This document shows, in pieces, positions 25,440 through 34,585 of a stretch of DNA of 64,000 bases. Source of the stretch: Helicobacter saguini (GTDB lineage: Bacteria; Campylobacterota; Campylobacteria; Campylobacterales; Helicobacteraceae); NCBI RefSeq assembly GCF_000762875.2, contig NZ_JRMP02000005.1, forward strand, positions 100,626-164,625, in the 5' to 3' direction. Numbering within the stretch: position 1 is the first letter of the stretch; each line of letters opens with the position of its first letter. The notes beneath the pieces are model-generated. The model was not told the origin of the DNA. It saw only the letters and a list, made by a program, of their open reading frames with translations, and did no database searches. The translations under genes and the position numbers were made by a program.

Positions 25440-27192
25440 AATCAAGTGGTATATCATGCAAATATTTCCCATCAAAGCAGGCTTGGCAGTATTCGTAATT
25501 GTCCTTGTCTATCGCGGTTTTTAAGCCTTGCAGTGAGAGATAGCCCAAATAATCGGCATTGACGAATTTCCGCACAGATTCTATATCCATATTTGCACTG
25601 ATTAGCTCGGCTTTGCTTGGTGTATCCACGCCATAAAAGCAAGGCGAGATTGTCGGGGGCGCGGAGATTAATAAAAAAACTTCCCTTGCTCCAGCGTCCT
25701 TTAATAGCTTTACGATTGCCTTGCTAGTCGTCCCGCGCACTAGCGAGTCATCGATTACTATCACGCGTTTGCCCTGTATTATTTCGCGTATTGGGTTTAG
25801 TTTCAGTCGCACTTTTAGCTCGCGTAATTCTTGCGTTGGCTCGATGAAAGTTCGTCCCACATAGTGATTGCGGATTAAGCCTAGCTCAAAATCTATACCG
25901 CTTTTTTGTGCATAGCCGATTGCCGCAGCCAAGCCGCTATCTGGCACGGGCATTACCAAGTCGGCGTCTAGCCTATGCTCGATTGCAAGTTGTTTTCCTA
26001 AATTTTTTCGCACCGCATACACGCTTTTGTTAAACACAACGCTATCAGGGCGCGCAAAATAGATATACTCAAACACGCAGGGCTTGTGGCTTTGGGTTGG
26101 GAAAATGCTTTTGCTTGTGATGTTTGTGGGGTTATTTTTAATGGGGTGGTGGGTGGGCGAAAGGTTGTTAGAATCTTGCAACTTAGATTCTATAGAATCT
26201 TTATTATTAGATTCAGTATTTTTTGTCATATTAGTTTTAGATTCTATAACTTCTTTAGAATCTTGTTTGTGGTTGGCAATTCTAGCATCGTGCGCAAGAT
26301 TTGCGGGTTGCGAAGATTCGAGCAAGGAGATAGAACTTAAACGTTCATCGACGCAGCGAGAATCAAGCTCCCGCAAAGATTGCGTGCGAGGCGAATTGCG
26401 CTCAAAAATCAAAAGTTCCCCCGGGGCGATGTCCCGCACAAACTTCGCCCCAAGCAAGTCAAACGCACAAGTCTCACTCGCCACAATGTAGCCCAAAGTC
26501 CCATCCTTATTTTGCAAAGTCGCAAGGCTCAAAGGACGCAGCCCAAACCTATCACGCACCGCAAACATCTTGCTGCGGCTCAAAAACACAAGGCAAAACG
26601 CGCCCTGCACTTCATTCAACGCCTCGATAATACGCTCCGTTAGGCTCGTTTTTTTGGAGCGCGCAATCAAGTGGATAATCACCTCAGTATCAAGGCTACT
26701 TTGGAATATCGCGCCCTCATCGATTAGCTTTTGGCGTATCTCAAGGGCATTCGTAAGATTGCCATTATGCACCACGCTAATCTGCCCCAAATCATACCGC
26801 GCAAAAATGGGCTGACAATCGCTCATAGAATCCGCCCCCGCCGTGCCATAGCGATTATGCCCGATGGCGTTTCTGCCCTTTAGCTTTTGCAGGTTTGATT
26901 GAGTGAAAACCTTCGTAACTAAACCTTGCGACTTAATCGTGCTAATCTTGCCATTATCACACGCGCTAATCCCGCTAGCCTCTTGCCCTCTGTGCTGCAT
27001 GGAAAATAGCGAGTAATACGCGCTCAAAGCCGCATCATCGCAGTTAAACACGCCCACGACAGCACACTCATCTTTGAACTTTTCGCTAGGTTTAGATTCT
27101 ATCTTAGAATCTGGTTGTGAAAAATTATCCGCTTCTAACTTAGAATCTAACTGCGAATTTAACTGCAAAAAGGCGTATTTTGTGGGCTTCAT
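25402..27192 (-). CDS. purF: Amidophosphoribosyltransferase with a 105-residue insert
   Basis: First committed step of purine synthesis (PRPP plus glutamine to phosphoribosylamine). The N-terminal Ntn glutaminase domain has its nucleophile Cys43 in DECAVVGVFN after an ESK/DSK leader that must be removed or accommodated. The phosphoribosyltransferase motif is VIVIDDSLVRGTTSKAI. Length is 596 versus about 450-500. Residues 266-370, between PGELLIFE and CVFEYIYFARPDS, are inserted and hold the 127-bp element shared with alaS (26273-26399), ESK/DSK units and one LSPTHHPI unit. Flanking conserved blocks are intact, so activity is likely. Confidence 0.96.
   Translation of the reverse strand: MKPTKYAFLQLNSQLDSKLEADNFSQPDSKIESKPSEKFKDECAVVGVFNCDDAALSAYYSLFSMQHRGQEASGISACDNGKISTIKSQGLVTKVFTQSNLQKLKGRNAIGHNRYGTAGADSMSDCQPIFARYDLGQISVVHNGNLTNALEIRQKLIDEGAIFQSSLDTEVIIHLIARSKKTSLTERIIEALNEVQGAFCLVFLSRSKMFAVRDRFGLRPLSLATLQNKDGTLGYIVASETCAFDLLGAKFVRDIAPGELLIFERNSPRTQSLRELDSRCVDERLSSISLLESSQPANLAHDARIANHKQDSKEVIESKTNMTKNTESNNKDSIESKLQDSNNLSPTHHPIKNNPTNITSKSIFPTQSHKPCVFEYIYFARPDSVVFNKSVYAVRKNLGKQLAIEHRLDADLVMPVPDSGLAAAIGYAQKSGIDFELGLIRNHYVGRTFIEPTQELRELKVRLKLNPIREIIQGKRVIVIDDSLVRGTTSKAIVKLLKDAGAREVFLLISAPPTISPCFYGVDTPSKAELISANMDIESVRKFVNADYLGYLSLQGLKTAIDKDNYEYCQACFDGKYLHDIPLDSMLSREKKCNGM
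26143..26160. repeat. G-rich dispersed repeat in purF
   Basis: GGGGTGGTGGGTGGGCGA on the plus strand, antisense to purF, whose coding strand reads LSPTHHPI. Members also at 29373, 55584, 45008 and 45157. Confidence 0.8.
26273..26399 (-). repeat. 127-bp dispersed element, purF copy
   Basis: Matches 51024-51150 in alaS at 123 of 127 positions by eye, without gaps. Ends are inverted: GCAATTC on one side and GAATTGC on the other. Translated in purF as [19 protein letters not shown] and onward to [13 protein letters not shown]. The same frame is used in alaS. Confidence 0.92.
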
Positions 27193-27419
27193 TACTCTGT
27201 CTTTAAGGCAAGATAAAAATGTATTTTATCATAATGTTTTAATTTGGAGGTTTAGATTCCGTATTTTAAGGTTAAATAAAATCTAGATTTTAAATTTTTT
27301 TTTAAAGGAGATGAGTGAGTGATTAGAATTTATTATTTGTGCTTTATTTATAGAATCTATTTTATTTATTGTGGAATCTTGGACTTTAGACTCTATGTTT
27401 TTAGAATCTAGATTCTCTA

Positions 27420-27592
27420 AATTTGTAGAATCCGTCAAATAATTCACATTAATTTTAGAATCTTTAAGGCGAATGCCAAAGATAGATTCTATGAATACAT
27501 TGCAAATCCATGTAAGATTTCCTAAATTACAAAACCCAAGTCACTAATAAACGCCATGATAAACAAATTCCACAAGGTTAGAATCTTATTTA
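27420..27592 (-). pseudogene. Relic of the MBOAT O-acyltransferase gene
   Basis: The minus strand reads KILTLWNLFIMAFIS-DLGFVI-stop-EILHGFAM, matching ILTLRNLFIVAFISGLWHGAG and LGFVIWGILHGLAM of the intact gene at 28936. The segment encoding the catalytic WHGAG is deleted (about 18 net bases), and several stops follow. DNA similarity to 29590-29775 is obvious. It lies directly downstream of the SGNH gene, suggesting a former second MBOAT copy. Confidence 0.85.
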
Positions 27593-27599
27593 AAAAAGT

Positions 27600-27627
27600 G
27601 TCATGTTGAGCCGTAGTCAAAACATCT
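27600..27627. repeat. HVERSET-type inverted element, diverged copy
   Basis: GTCATGTTGAGCCGTAGTCAA followed by AACATCT resembles the elements at 44895, 45073 and 56821. Confidence 0.6.
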
Positions 27628-27812
27628 AATCTATAAATCTTAGAATTTTGTAGATTTTTGTTTGTAAATATTTCACTATCGCTCAACACAACATTACTAA
27701 CGGTGGTAGATACCATATTTTCTTGCAAATTTTGCGAAATATTAGAATATAAATTTAATTTCTAAATATTTTTATCTATTCCAACCCCGTTATCCTTTAA
27801 TATTGAAAAATT

Positions 27813-28817
27813 CTATATTTCGCCGTTTTTTTCTAGAGATTCTAACAATTTCGCAAAGTTTTGGCTTCTAAGTATCGTGCCAGACGCGTTTAGATGATAT
27901 TCGGTGTTGTAAAAATATTTCCGCTCAAAGTGAGAATCTTCGAAATTTCCATAGATTTTTATGTTATGTTTTGCAAGTTGGGACACCAAATTATTAATTT
28001 TTTCATAAGTGTTAGAATCTTGCAGGCTAAATTGCGGATTTTCAAGCGTGACAGGAAACACCAAAAAAACCTTGATATTGTGCGATTTTGCAAAAGATTC
28101 TAGCCGTGCATATTCACTCAAAAAAAACGTTGAAAGCTGCAAATCACTGCCCAAATATCCGCTATTTACGCGTTCACTCAACTCGCCTTCTTGCGTGCAA
28201 AAATCGCCATATTTGCTAAGTGACGTGTAGCCAAAGTCAAAGGGCGGATTGTGGAACATTTTTTGCGTGTCAAATTCATCCTTATATTTTGGGTTAAAAC
28301 CCTTGAAAAACCACTCAATACTGCGGCTTGGCGAGTTTTTAAGATAGCCTGTAATCTTATCGCGCGTGCTGATGTATTTATCATAGCCATTTCCCCAACT
28401 TAGCATATTATGGATATACCAAATGTCGTGCTGTGGCTCACTCGCGCGGTAGTAATGAAACTCCAAAGGCAAGAAAATCGCATCGCCATTTTTTGCGTGT
28501 TGCATCACCCTATCAATGTGAAAATTTAGTGGCAAACCAGCGTTAGATGCGTAGTTTATGGGCTTAAAATTTGTGGCTTTATCAATCACTTCGCCATTAA
28601 ATCCAAAAAGCGAATTTGAGCCAGAAACAATTAGAATCCGTTTCTTATTTGTCGGCATTTCGTTTATAAAATCCTTACCCTTGTAAAGATTAATTAGCCA
28701 TCGCTCTGCATAAAGGAAATAATGGGGCTGTCTAATAAACATAATATAGACTAAAAGTGCGATAATTATGGCGGTTGTGAGTGTGAAAATTTTTAGAAAT
28801 GGCTTTAATAAATTCAT
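27813..28817 (-). CDS. SGNH-like O-acetylation protein, partner of the MBOAT protein
   Basis: A 334-residue membrane-anchored protein: one helix at about 9-29, then a periplasmic SGNH/AlgJ-like domain. ILIVSGSNSLFGFNGEVI carries the GxS-type nucleophile position, and YFYNTEYHLNASGTILRS near the C-terminus is the usual DxxH region with His. It lies 118 bp downstream of the MBOAT gene on the same strand. By analogy with PatA/PatB and AlgI/AlgJ, it would pass acetyl groups to a periplasmic glycan such as peptidoglycan; the acceptor is inferred. It has few repeat units. Confidence 0.75.
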   Translation of the reverse strand: MNLLKPFLKIFTLTTAIIIALLVYIMFIRQPHYFLYAERWLINLYKGKDFINEMPTNKKRILIVSGSNSLFGFNGEVIDKATNFKPINYASNAGLPLNFHIDRVMQHAKNGDAIFLPLEFHYYRASEPQHDIWYIHNMLSWGNGYDKYISTRDKITGYLKNSPSRSIEWFFKGFNPKYKDEFDTQKMFHNPPFDFGYTSLSKYGDFCTQEGELSERVNSGYLGSDLQLSTFFLSEYARLESFAKSHNIKVFLVFPVTLENPQFSLQDSNTYEKINNLVSQLAKHNIKIYGNFEDSHFERKYFYNTEYHLNASGTILRSQNFAKLLESLEKNGEI

Positions 28818-28935
28818 TTTTTTGTCCTTTTTGTGATGTTTTTTAGCTTAAAAATAGCTGTGATTTAGCTTAAAACTAGCTTAAATTTTGCTTTTTCATT
28901 TCTTTTTTACATAAAAAACATAAATTTTTCATTTC

Positions 28936-31281
28936 TTAGAAATTAAAATACAAAAATGTCGGCGTTTTTGTTATGGAAATGACTTCCCAAAGTGAAAATG
29001 CAAGCATTATTGCTGCGATTTTCATTTCTTTTATTGATTTTTGGCTATTTTCATTTAAAATTCGCAGTTTTTCAATGCTATTTTTGCAAAAAAAGCAGAT
29101 AAAAATTGCCAAAGCAAAGTAAATTAGCGTCCTATCTGTGCCGCTTATTTTTTGCAGTGCATGTCCTGCTTGATACCATTTTATCGGTAGTTGTGCGGTG
29201 TTTATGCCGACTAGATTTTTTATTAATGTTATCGCTGTTGTGGTATTCTCCGCGCGGAAAAAAATCCAAGTTATGTTTATAAAATTGAATGTGATAAACC
29301 AGCATAGAATCTTGTATATTTTAGATTCTAAAAAGGCTTGTAATTTTGGGCTTTTGGGCTTATTATTTTGTAGGGTGGTGGGTGGGCGATTAGGATTTAT
29401 AAAATTAGATTCTATGTTTTCTTTAGAATCTATTTTAGAATCTTGTAAATTAGATTCAGTAATTTTTGTTTCTTTTATAGAATCCATTTTAGAATTTTGT
29501 AAATTAGAATCTACTTTATTTATTTTAGATTCCATTTTTGAATCTTGCGACTTAGATTCTGTATTTTTTATAGAATCTAGATTCAAATAATTCACATTAA
29601 TTTTAGAATCTTTCAACTTTATTCCAAACATAGATTCTAAAAAATATCGATAGATTCTATGAATGCACATTGCAAGTCCGTGTAAAATACCCCAAATTAC
29701 AAAACCAAGTCCTGCGCCATGCCACAAACCACTGATAAACGCCACGATAAACAAATTCCGCAAAGTTAAGATTCTATTTAACACAGAATCTGTGTGAAAA
29801 TCCGCTTTTTTCGCAGTCTTTTCATTCTTACAAATGGGTGGTTGGGTGGGAATAGATTGCAAAGACTGCGAAAAAAGCGGATTTTCAGTTGCGTTATTTG
29901 TGTGATTTTGCGAGTTAGAATCTTTGTTCTGCACCTTAGAATCTTGCCTAAAATTACGATTACCACCAAGTGGAATATAGATATAATCACGCAAAAAGCG
30001 ACCTAAAGTAATGTGCCACCGCCGCCAAAACTCAGCGATATTTAGCGACTTATAAGGCGAGGCAAAGTTAATCGGTAAGGCAATATTGAATAAAAGCCCT
30101 AAGCCGATAGCCATATCACAATATCCGCTAAAATCAAAGTAAAGCTGAAAAGTGTAGCTAAGCGAAGTAGCCCAAGATTCAAAGATATTAAGCGTTACGC
30201 CAGAATCTAGGGCAGAATATCCAGCATTCGCCCATTTTGCAAAGCTATCGGCAATGAAAACTTTTTTAAACAAACCGATAGAAAAAATAAACAAGCCACG
30301 AGCGATGTTATCATATTTTAGAATCTTGTTGCATAATTGCGAAAATTGCGGCATCATTTCAGCGTGATGCAGGATAGGACCAGCTATCAAATGCGGGAAA
30401 AAAGTTACAAAAAGAGCGTAGTTTATGATATTTCGCTCCACAGCTCTACCCTCATAGCAATCCACAAGATAGGCAATTTGAGTGATGGTAAAAAAGCTAA
30501 TCCCTAAGGGCAGTGCGATATGCAATAACGCCACATTTGTGTGAAACAAAGCATTAAAAGATTCTATAAAAAAATCCATATATTTAAAGTAGCAAAGCAG
30601 ACTTATATTAAAAATCAAAGCGATGATAAGCAACAATCTAGCGCGATTATTTTTTATTTTTTGGGAGTTTTTAGAATCTTTTGAATCTATTTCTTTACTT
30701 TCATATAGCAAATGTGCCTTATCTCCCTGCGTTTCATTGAAAGGGTGGGCTGGGTGGGAAATGTGATGCAAAGCAGGGAGATAAGGCACATTTGCGTTTT
30801 TAGAATCTAGATTCTTAGAATCTTGTGAAATTTGTAAAGTAGATTCTATGTTTTTAGAATCTTTAAAATCTTGCAAATTTTGCGAATTATTAGAATCTAA
30901 ATTGTTTAAATCTTTAGAATCTTTGTTTATTTCTTGCGTGTTTTGTAAAGTAGATTCTATATTTTCTTTAGAATCTAAATTATTTTTTTGCGTTAAATTG
31001 ATAGTAGATTTAGTGTTTTTAGAATCTAAAGTTAGATTCCCCCCCCCCCCGTTTATATTAGCAGAGAAGCGTAAAATAAGCCCAGAAATAAAATAATTAA
31101 ATGAGATAGAAATTAGCAAAAGTGCAACATTTTTATACTCCCACCAAGCATAAAAAATAATACTAGCAAGTGCCAAAAACCCTGTTGCAAACGCATATTT
31201 CTTATAATGATTTAATAAAAAATAAACACAAAAAGTAATCGGTAAAAAGATAAAAATAAATTGATATGAATTAAATAGCAT
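28936..31281 (-). CDS. MBOAT (AlgI/PatA-like) O-acyltransferase with phase-variable tract
   Basis: Integral membrane acetyltransferase moving acyl groups to the periplasm. Starts MLFNSYQFIFIFLPITFCVYF. Conserved blocks follow: FPHLIAGPILHH, YFDFSGYCDMAIGLGLLF, NFASPYKSLNIAEFWRRWHI and the catalytic GLWHGAGLGFVIWGILHGL. It is 781 residues versus about 500. Inserts lie at about 78-210, 468-510 and 570-650, holding ESK/DSK runs, two G4-loop hairpins and one G-rich repeat. A 12-G tract encodes NGGGGN at 78-81, early enough that slippage would remove nearly the whole enzyme. The present frame is ON. Confidence 0.9.
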   Translation of the reverse strand: MLFNSYQFIFIFLPITFCVYFLLNHYKKYAFATGFLALASIIFYAWWEYKNVALLLISISFNYFISGLILRFSANINGGGGNLTLDSKNTKSTINLTQKNNLDSKENIESTLQNTQEINKDSKDLNNLDSNNSQNLQDFKDSKNIESTLQISQDSKNLDSKNANVPYLPALHHISHPAHPFNETQGDKAHLLYESKEIDSKDSKNSQKIKNNRARLLLIIALIFNISLLCYFKYMDFFIESFNALFHTNVALLHIALPLGISFFTITQIAYLVDCYEGRAVERNIINYALFVTFFPHLIAGPILHHAEMMPQFSQLCNKILKYDNIARGLFIFSIGLFKKVFIADSFAKWANAGYSALDSGVTLNIFESWATSLSYTFQLYFDFSGYCDMAIGLGLLFNIALPINFASPYKSLNIAEFWRRWHITLGRFLRDYIYIPLGGNRNFRQDSKVQNKDSNSQNHTNNATENPLFSQSLQSIPTQPPICKNEKTAKKADFHTDSVLNRILTLRNLFIVAFISGLWHGAGLGFVIWGILHGLAMCIHRIYRYFLESMFGIKLKDSKINVNYLNLDSIKNTESKSQDSKMESKINKVDSNLQNSKMDSIKETKITESNLQDSKIDSKENIESNFINPNRPPTTLQNNKPKSPKLQAFLESKIYKILCWFITFNFINITWIFFRAENTTTAITLIKNLVGINTAQLPIKWYQAGHALQKISGTDRTLIYFALAIFICFFCKNSIEKLRILNENSQKSIKEMKIAAIMLAFSLWEVISITKTPTFLYFNF
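29373..29390. repeat. G-rich dispersed repeat in the MBOAT gene
   Basis: GGGTGGTGGGTGGGCGAT on the plus strand, antisense to the gene; the coding strand reads NRPPTTLQNN. Confidence 0.8.
29795..29887. repeat. Hairpin with G-quadruplex-type loop, 27-bp stem
   Basis: Arms 29795-29821 and 29861-29887 are perfect reverse complements over 27 bp (starting TGAAAATCCGC). The 39-nt loop holds GGGTGGTTGGGTGGG at 29836-29850. The element is translated in frame as part of an MBOAT insert. Confidence 0.92.
30708..30795. repeat. Hairpin with four-run G-quadruplex loop, 23-bp stem
   Basis: Arms 30708-30730 and 30773-30795 are perfect reverse complements (starting GCAAATGTGCC). The 42-nt loop holds GGGTGGGCTGGGTGGG at 30743-30758: four G3 runs with loops of 1, 2 and 1. 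The stem is unrelated to that at 29795. Also within the MBOAT gene. Confidence 0.93.
31039..31050 (-). repeat. Poly-G tract (12) in the MBOAT gene
   Basis: Twelve G on the coding strand between ATAAAC and AATCTAAC, at codons 78-81. Here the usual GTAA right flank is replaced by an AGAWTCT-type unit. Confidence 0.9.
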
Positions 31282-31341
31282 AAATTTCCTTAAAAAGCTT
31301 AAAATAAAACCATAATATTAGCAAAATTATAGAATCTTATC

Positions 31342-32211
31342 CTACAAACTTGTGCTGATATATAACCCATTTCGTGTGATTTTACCTTGCAGTTCATATT
31401 CTAGCACTCTCTCACCAAAAAGGCGTAAAGCTTCGCTAAAAAGCCCATTATTGCGAGCAAAATCTAAAATCTCATCGCTAGATTCTATAGAATCTAAGCC
31501 AAAATTTTCACACATTTGCGTGATAAAATCTTGCGTGTTATAAATGCAATTTGCGCGATTTTTACTAAGTAAATCCTGCGTTCCAAGGCTCTCACCTAAG
31601 CGATGCGGTAGGACAAAAGGCTTAAGATTTAACGCGTAGCAAAGGTTTGCCGAAGACATCGAGCCACTTTGCAAGTCAGCCTGCGGGATAATCACAAAGT
31701 CGCTCAGTGCGATAATTATGCGGTTTCGCTCCAAAAAGCTATACTTGTGCGGCATAAAATCGCGTTCATACTCGCTTACCACAAGGGCGTTACGCCGTTT
31801 AGATTCTATAAGGCGCGCATTTTCCTTAGGATAATTGACATTTAGCCCGCAAGGCAGCACCATAATGCTGTGCGTGTCGCTATGCGTGTGCGCGATAGAA
31901 TCTACGCCGATAGCTCCACCGCTAACCACGATAAATCCGCGATTTGACAACGCACGGCTAAGCGTGGCGGTGTAGTGCTTTGTGTATTGATTAGGACTGC
32001 GAGTGCCGATAATGGCGACTTTTGGGGCTTTGAAAAGCTCTAAATTGCCGCTTATATGCAGTCCTTTGAACTCTTTATACAAATGTTTGCTTGATAAATT
32101 CGCCCTTTTTGCGATATTTGGAATGTCGTTTAATAGCTTTAATTTATCCTTAGAAATATAAGATTCTAGGGCTTTTATATCAAAAAAAGTTGAATTATAA
32201 CTATTTGGCAA
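31342..32211 (-). CDS. dprA: DNA processing protein DprA
   Basis: Loads RecA on incoming single-stranded DNA during natural transformation. A 289-residue protein with a Rossmann-like core: KVAIIGTRSPNQYT, GFIVVSGGAIGVDSIAH, SIMVLPCGLNVNYPKEN, SEYERDFMPHKYSFLERNRI and DLQSGSMSSANLCYALN. The C-terminal winged-helix-like part is short. Presence implies competence, relevant to whether the AGAWTCT repeat could serve in DNA uptake. Confidence 0.95.
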   Translation of the reverse strand: MPNSYNSTFFDIKALESYISKDKLKLLNDIPNIAKRANLSSKHLYKEFKGLHISGNLELFKAPKVAIIGTRSPNQYTKHYTATLSRALSNRGFIVVSGGAIGVDSIAHTHSDTHSIMVLPCGLNVNYPKENARLIESKRRNALVVSEYERDFMPHKYSFLERNRIIIALSDFVIIPQADLQSGSMSSANLCYALNLKPFVLPHRLGESLGTQDLLSKNRANCIYNTQDFITQMCENFGLDSIESSDEILDFARNNGLFSEALRLFGERVLEYELQGKITRNGLYISTSL

Positions 32212-32247
32212 AAAAGTCCTTTTGATTATAGAATCTAGATTCTATTA

Positions 32248-33600
32248 TTAATAAGGGAAAGACCTTACTGCCCTAATATCATAGTTATTTATAACATCAA
32301 ATACTTTTGTCAAAAACTCTTCAGTGCTTATATCACCATTTGTATAATCTACCACTTTTTGTGCTTCTTTACCCAAATTAAATGGAGTATTATCTAATCT
32401 AGTGGCTAAAATTTTAATACTTTTCTTACCTGTGTGTGGCTCAAATAGTTTTGCGTGTTGGTCTATAATCTTACTAAAAGATTTTTTAAGATTGTCACTC
32501 AAATACGGACTTTCTTTTACAAAAGTGATACTAGCAGCTCGCATAGCCTCTACGCTTGAGTAATAGCCAGCTGTAATTCGTTTTTTCTCCTCTGCCTTTG
32601 CTTTTTTCTGTTTCTTGGTTAATTTATAATCGCTATTAAAAGTTCTTAAATCATCAGCATACAAATTAAATGTGTGCTTAGAAAGAGCAGGAGCTTTTAT
32701 ATACAATCTAGCCTCTTTTACATCAATATCATAGTTGCTTAACCACTTAACTATATGCTGTTTGTAGGCTCTTAAATGTCTATCATATTCTTCTTGTAGC
32801 TCTTCATACTCTTCATTGAAATTTTCTCTAGCTTTTTTTATCTCCTTTTCATTTTTAGCCAAAGAAGACTCTAAGTAACGTCTATCTTTTAGTAATTCTA
32901 CCGTGCTAACACTTTTATGATTATGATGTCCGCAACCACAAGGAGAGTTATTTTCTGCTGATTGTTTATGCAACTCTTGTAATGAATCCCTATCATCATA
33001 CAATTTATCTATCGTATTGTATTTTTCTTCATTTAGCTTATTTGACCTTTCCTCAAAACTTGTGCTTAATAAAGTTAGTTTTTTGTCATAGTCACGCACT
33101 TTCAGTAAAGATTTTTTCATAATGCTAAACATAGACTTATCAGTAAATTCATTAGAATGAATAGATTCTGCTAAATCAAAATCTAATGTAACTAAACCAG
33201 ACTGAATAACACAATTTTCAACGCCTATAATATCAACACGATTAAGATTATAAGTGGTTTTGCATTCTATGCTCTTTGGTACATAACTTTCATAATCTAA
33301 AGCATGTTTTGAATTTATATCAATTTCAGCATAAATTCTCTGCTTATATTGATTATCTTTGAAAGATACTTCAAATCGCCCATTTGAAATAGTCGTGCTA
33401 AAAAGTGGGAACGCAATATCGCGGATTCTGCACGCAGCATCGCTATCATCGCCATGACAATTATACTCCACACCAGCGTCTTTTAAATCACTTAACACAT
33501 TCTCCGCAAAATCTAGCGCCCTTTTTTGCCCATTATAGCTTTGAGCCTGCATAAATCCTAAGGACAAAGCAGCACTAACTAACAAAAACTTCTTAAACAT
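32248..33600 (-). CDS. Exported coiled-coil protein, unknown function
   Basis: 450 residues with a signal peptide (MFKKFLLVSAALSLGFMQAQS). Several Cys pairs occur (NCHGDDSDAAC, a central SPCGCGHHNHKS that could bind metal). Residues about 225-280 are strongly charged and probably a coiled coil (KNEKEIKKARENFNEEYEEL). No domain recognised. AGAWTCT is very sparse, contrasting with lpxK and the MBOAT gene nearby. It has its own leader of 180 bp shared with the divergent dsb gene. Confidence 0.7.
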   Translation of the reverse strand: MFKKFLLVSAALSLGFMQAQSYNGQKRALDFAENVLSDLKDAGVEYNCHGDDSDAACRIRDIAFPLFSTTISNGRFEVSFKDNQYKQRIYAEIDINSKHALDYESYVPKSIECKTTYNLNRVDIIGVENCVIQSGLVTLDFDLAESIHSNEFTDKSMFSIMKKSLLKVRDYDKKLTLLSTSFEERSNKLNEEKYNTIDKLYDDRDSLQELHKQSAENNSPCGCGHHNHKSVSTVELLKDRRYLESSLAKNEKEIKKARENFNEEYEELQEEYDRHLRAYKQHIVKWLSNYDIDVKEARLYIKAPALSKHTFNLYADDLRTFNSDYKLTKKQKKAKAEEKKRITAGYYSSVEAMRAASITFVKESPYLSDNLKKSFSKIIDQHAKLFEPHTGKKSIKILATRLDNTPFNLGKEAQKVVDYTNGDISTEEFLTKVFDVINNYDIRAVRSFPY

Positions 33601-33782
33601 TTGAACCCTTTCAGTTGGAATCTAAAAAAAATTCCTTAATCATATTCTTTTTTGTATTAAGATTTGATTAATTTTGCTAAAAAAATAAAAAATTTTGCAA
33701 ATTTTATTGTTAGATTCTATAAATTTGTTATTTTTGATTTGTTAGAATCTTTTTTTATTTTTGTTTATTTTAAGGAGAAATG

Positions 33783-34520
33783 ATGAAAAAGATTCTATAT
33801 TTAGTGGCGTTTTGTTGTGCTATTTCACAGATATTACAGGCGAGTAAATTGACTGATATGGTGCAAAGAGTGACAGGGCAGAAAATGAGCGTTATAAAGG
33901 AGTTTTCTCTAAAGCAAGATTCTAATATCAAATTTGTCGTGCTAAAAGATGATAGCACATCTCAAAGGGTGATTGTGATGACAAATAAGGCTGAGAGCTT
34001 CGTGCAGCCGCTTGTCCCGCAGGCTTTTATCACGGAAAATGAGATTGATTCTAATACGCTTTTAAGCGAGGTAGGCTCGGTGCAAAACTACAATATGACC
34101 TACAAAACAAGCAGCGAGGTAAAAAAAGCCATCGCCACACTGCCAAAAGACTACATCATAAATCTTAGTGGTAAAAATCCTAAAAAAACTTACTATATCG
34201 TAAGCGACCCTATGTGTCCGCACTGCCAAGTCGAGCTAGATAATATCGATAAAAAGTTAGCTGCTGGCAATGTCAAAATGATAGTTGTAGGCTGGATGGG
34301 CGAAGAGAGCGCAAATAAAGCCGCTGAAATCTACAAAAAAGCGCGCAGTTTGAAAAGTGATAGCGAAAAACTAGCCCTACTAAAAAAAGTATATAACAAA
34401 AGCTACAAAGCCCCAGCCGCCCCTGAAAGTGACAAAAAAGTAATCCAAGAAGTAGTCCGCGCTTTAATGGGCAAGGGCAAAGTGGAGGGCACACCATATA
34501 TCATCGAGGAAGACAACTAA
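33783..34520 (+). CDS. Periplasmic DsbC/DsbG-type thiol-disulfide protein
   Basis: 245 residues. Of two consecutive ATGs, the second (33783) has AGGAG at a proper spacing. Signal peptide 1-20. An N-terminal dimerisation-like region precedes a thioredoxin fold with CPHC at 145-148 (SDPMCPHCQVELD) and the cis-Pro loop VEGTPYII near the end. The layout resembles H. pylori HP0231 (dimeric DsbG-like oxidase). Oxidase versus isomerase activity cannot be read from sequence. Confidence 0.85.
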   Translation: MKKILYLVAFCCAISQILQASKLTDMVQRVTGQKMSVIKEFSLKQDSNIKFVVLKDDSTSQRVIVMTNKAESFVQPLVPQAFITENEIDSNTLLSEVGSVQNYNMTYKTSSEVKKAIATLPKDYIINLSGKNPKKTYYIVSDPMCPHCQVELDNIDKKLAAGNVKMIVVGWMGEESANKAAEIYKKARSLKSDSEKLALLKKVYNKSYKAPAAPESDKKVIQEVVRALMGKGKVEGTPYIIEEDN

Positions 34521-34585
34521 TTTAACCTTAAAGTTTGCTTTAATAAAATTTTAGAATCTAAATTAATATTTCAGGGCTAATAATT

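Larger units (their letters stand above)
27193..27812. other. Gene-free gap between purF and the SGNH gene
   Basis: Holds the decayed MBOAT copy (27420-27592), an HVERSET-type inverted element (27600-27627) and many AGAWTCT copies. No intact gene was seen. Confidence 0.7.

Noticed and set aside
27522..27728. 68-codon minus-strand frame as a gene
   Set aside because: It overlaps the MBOAT relic and a dispersed repeat, with no start signal or domain.
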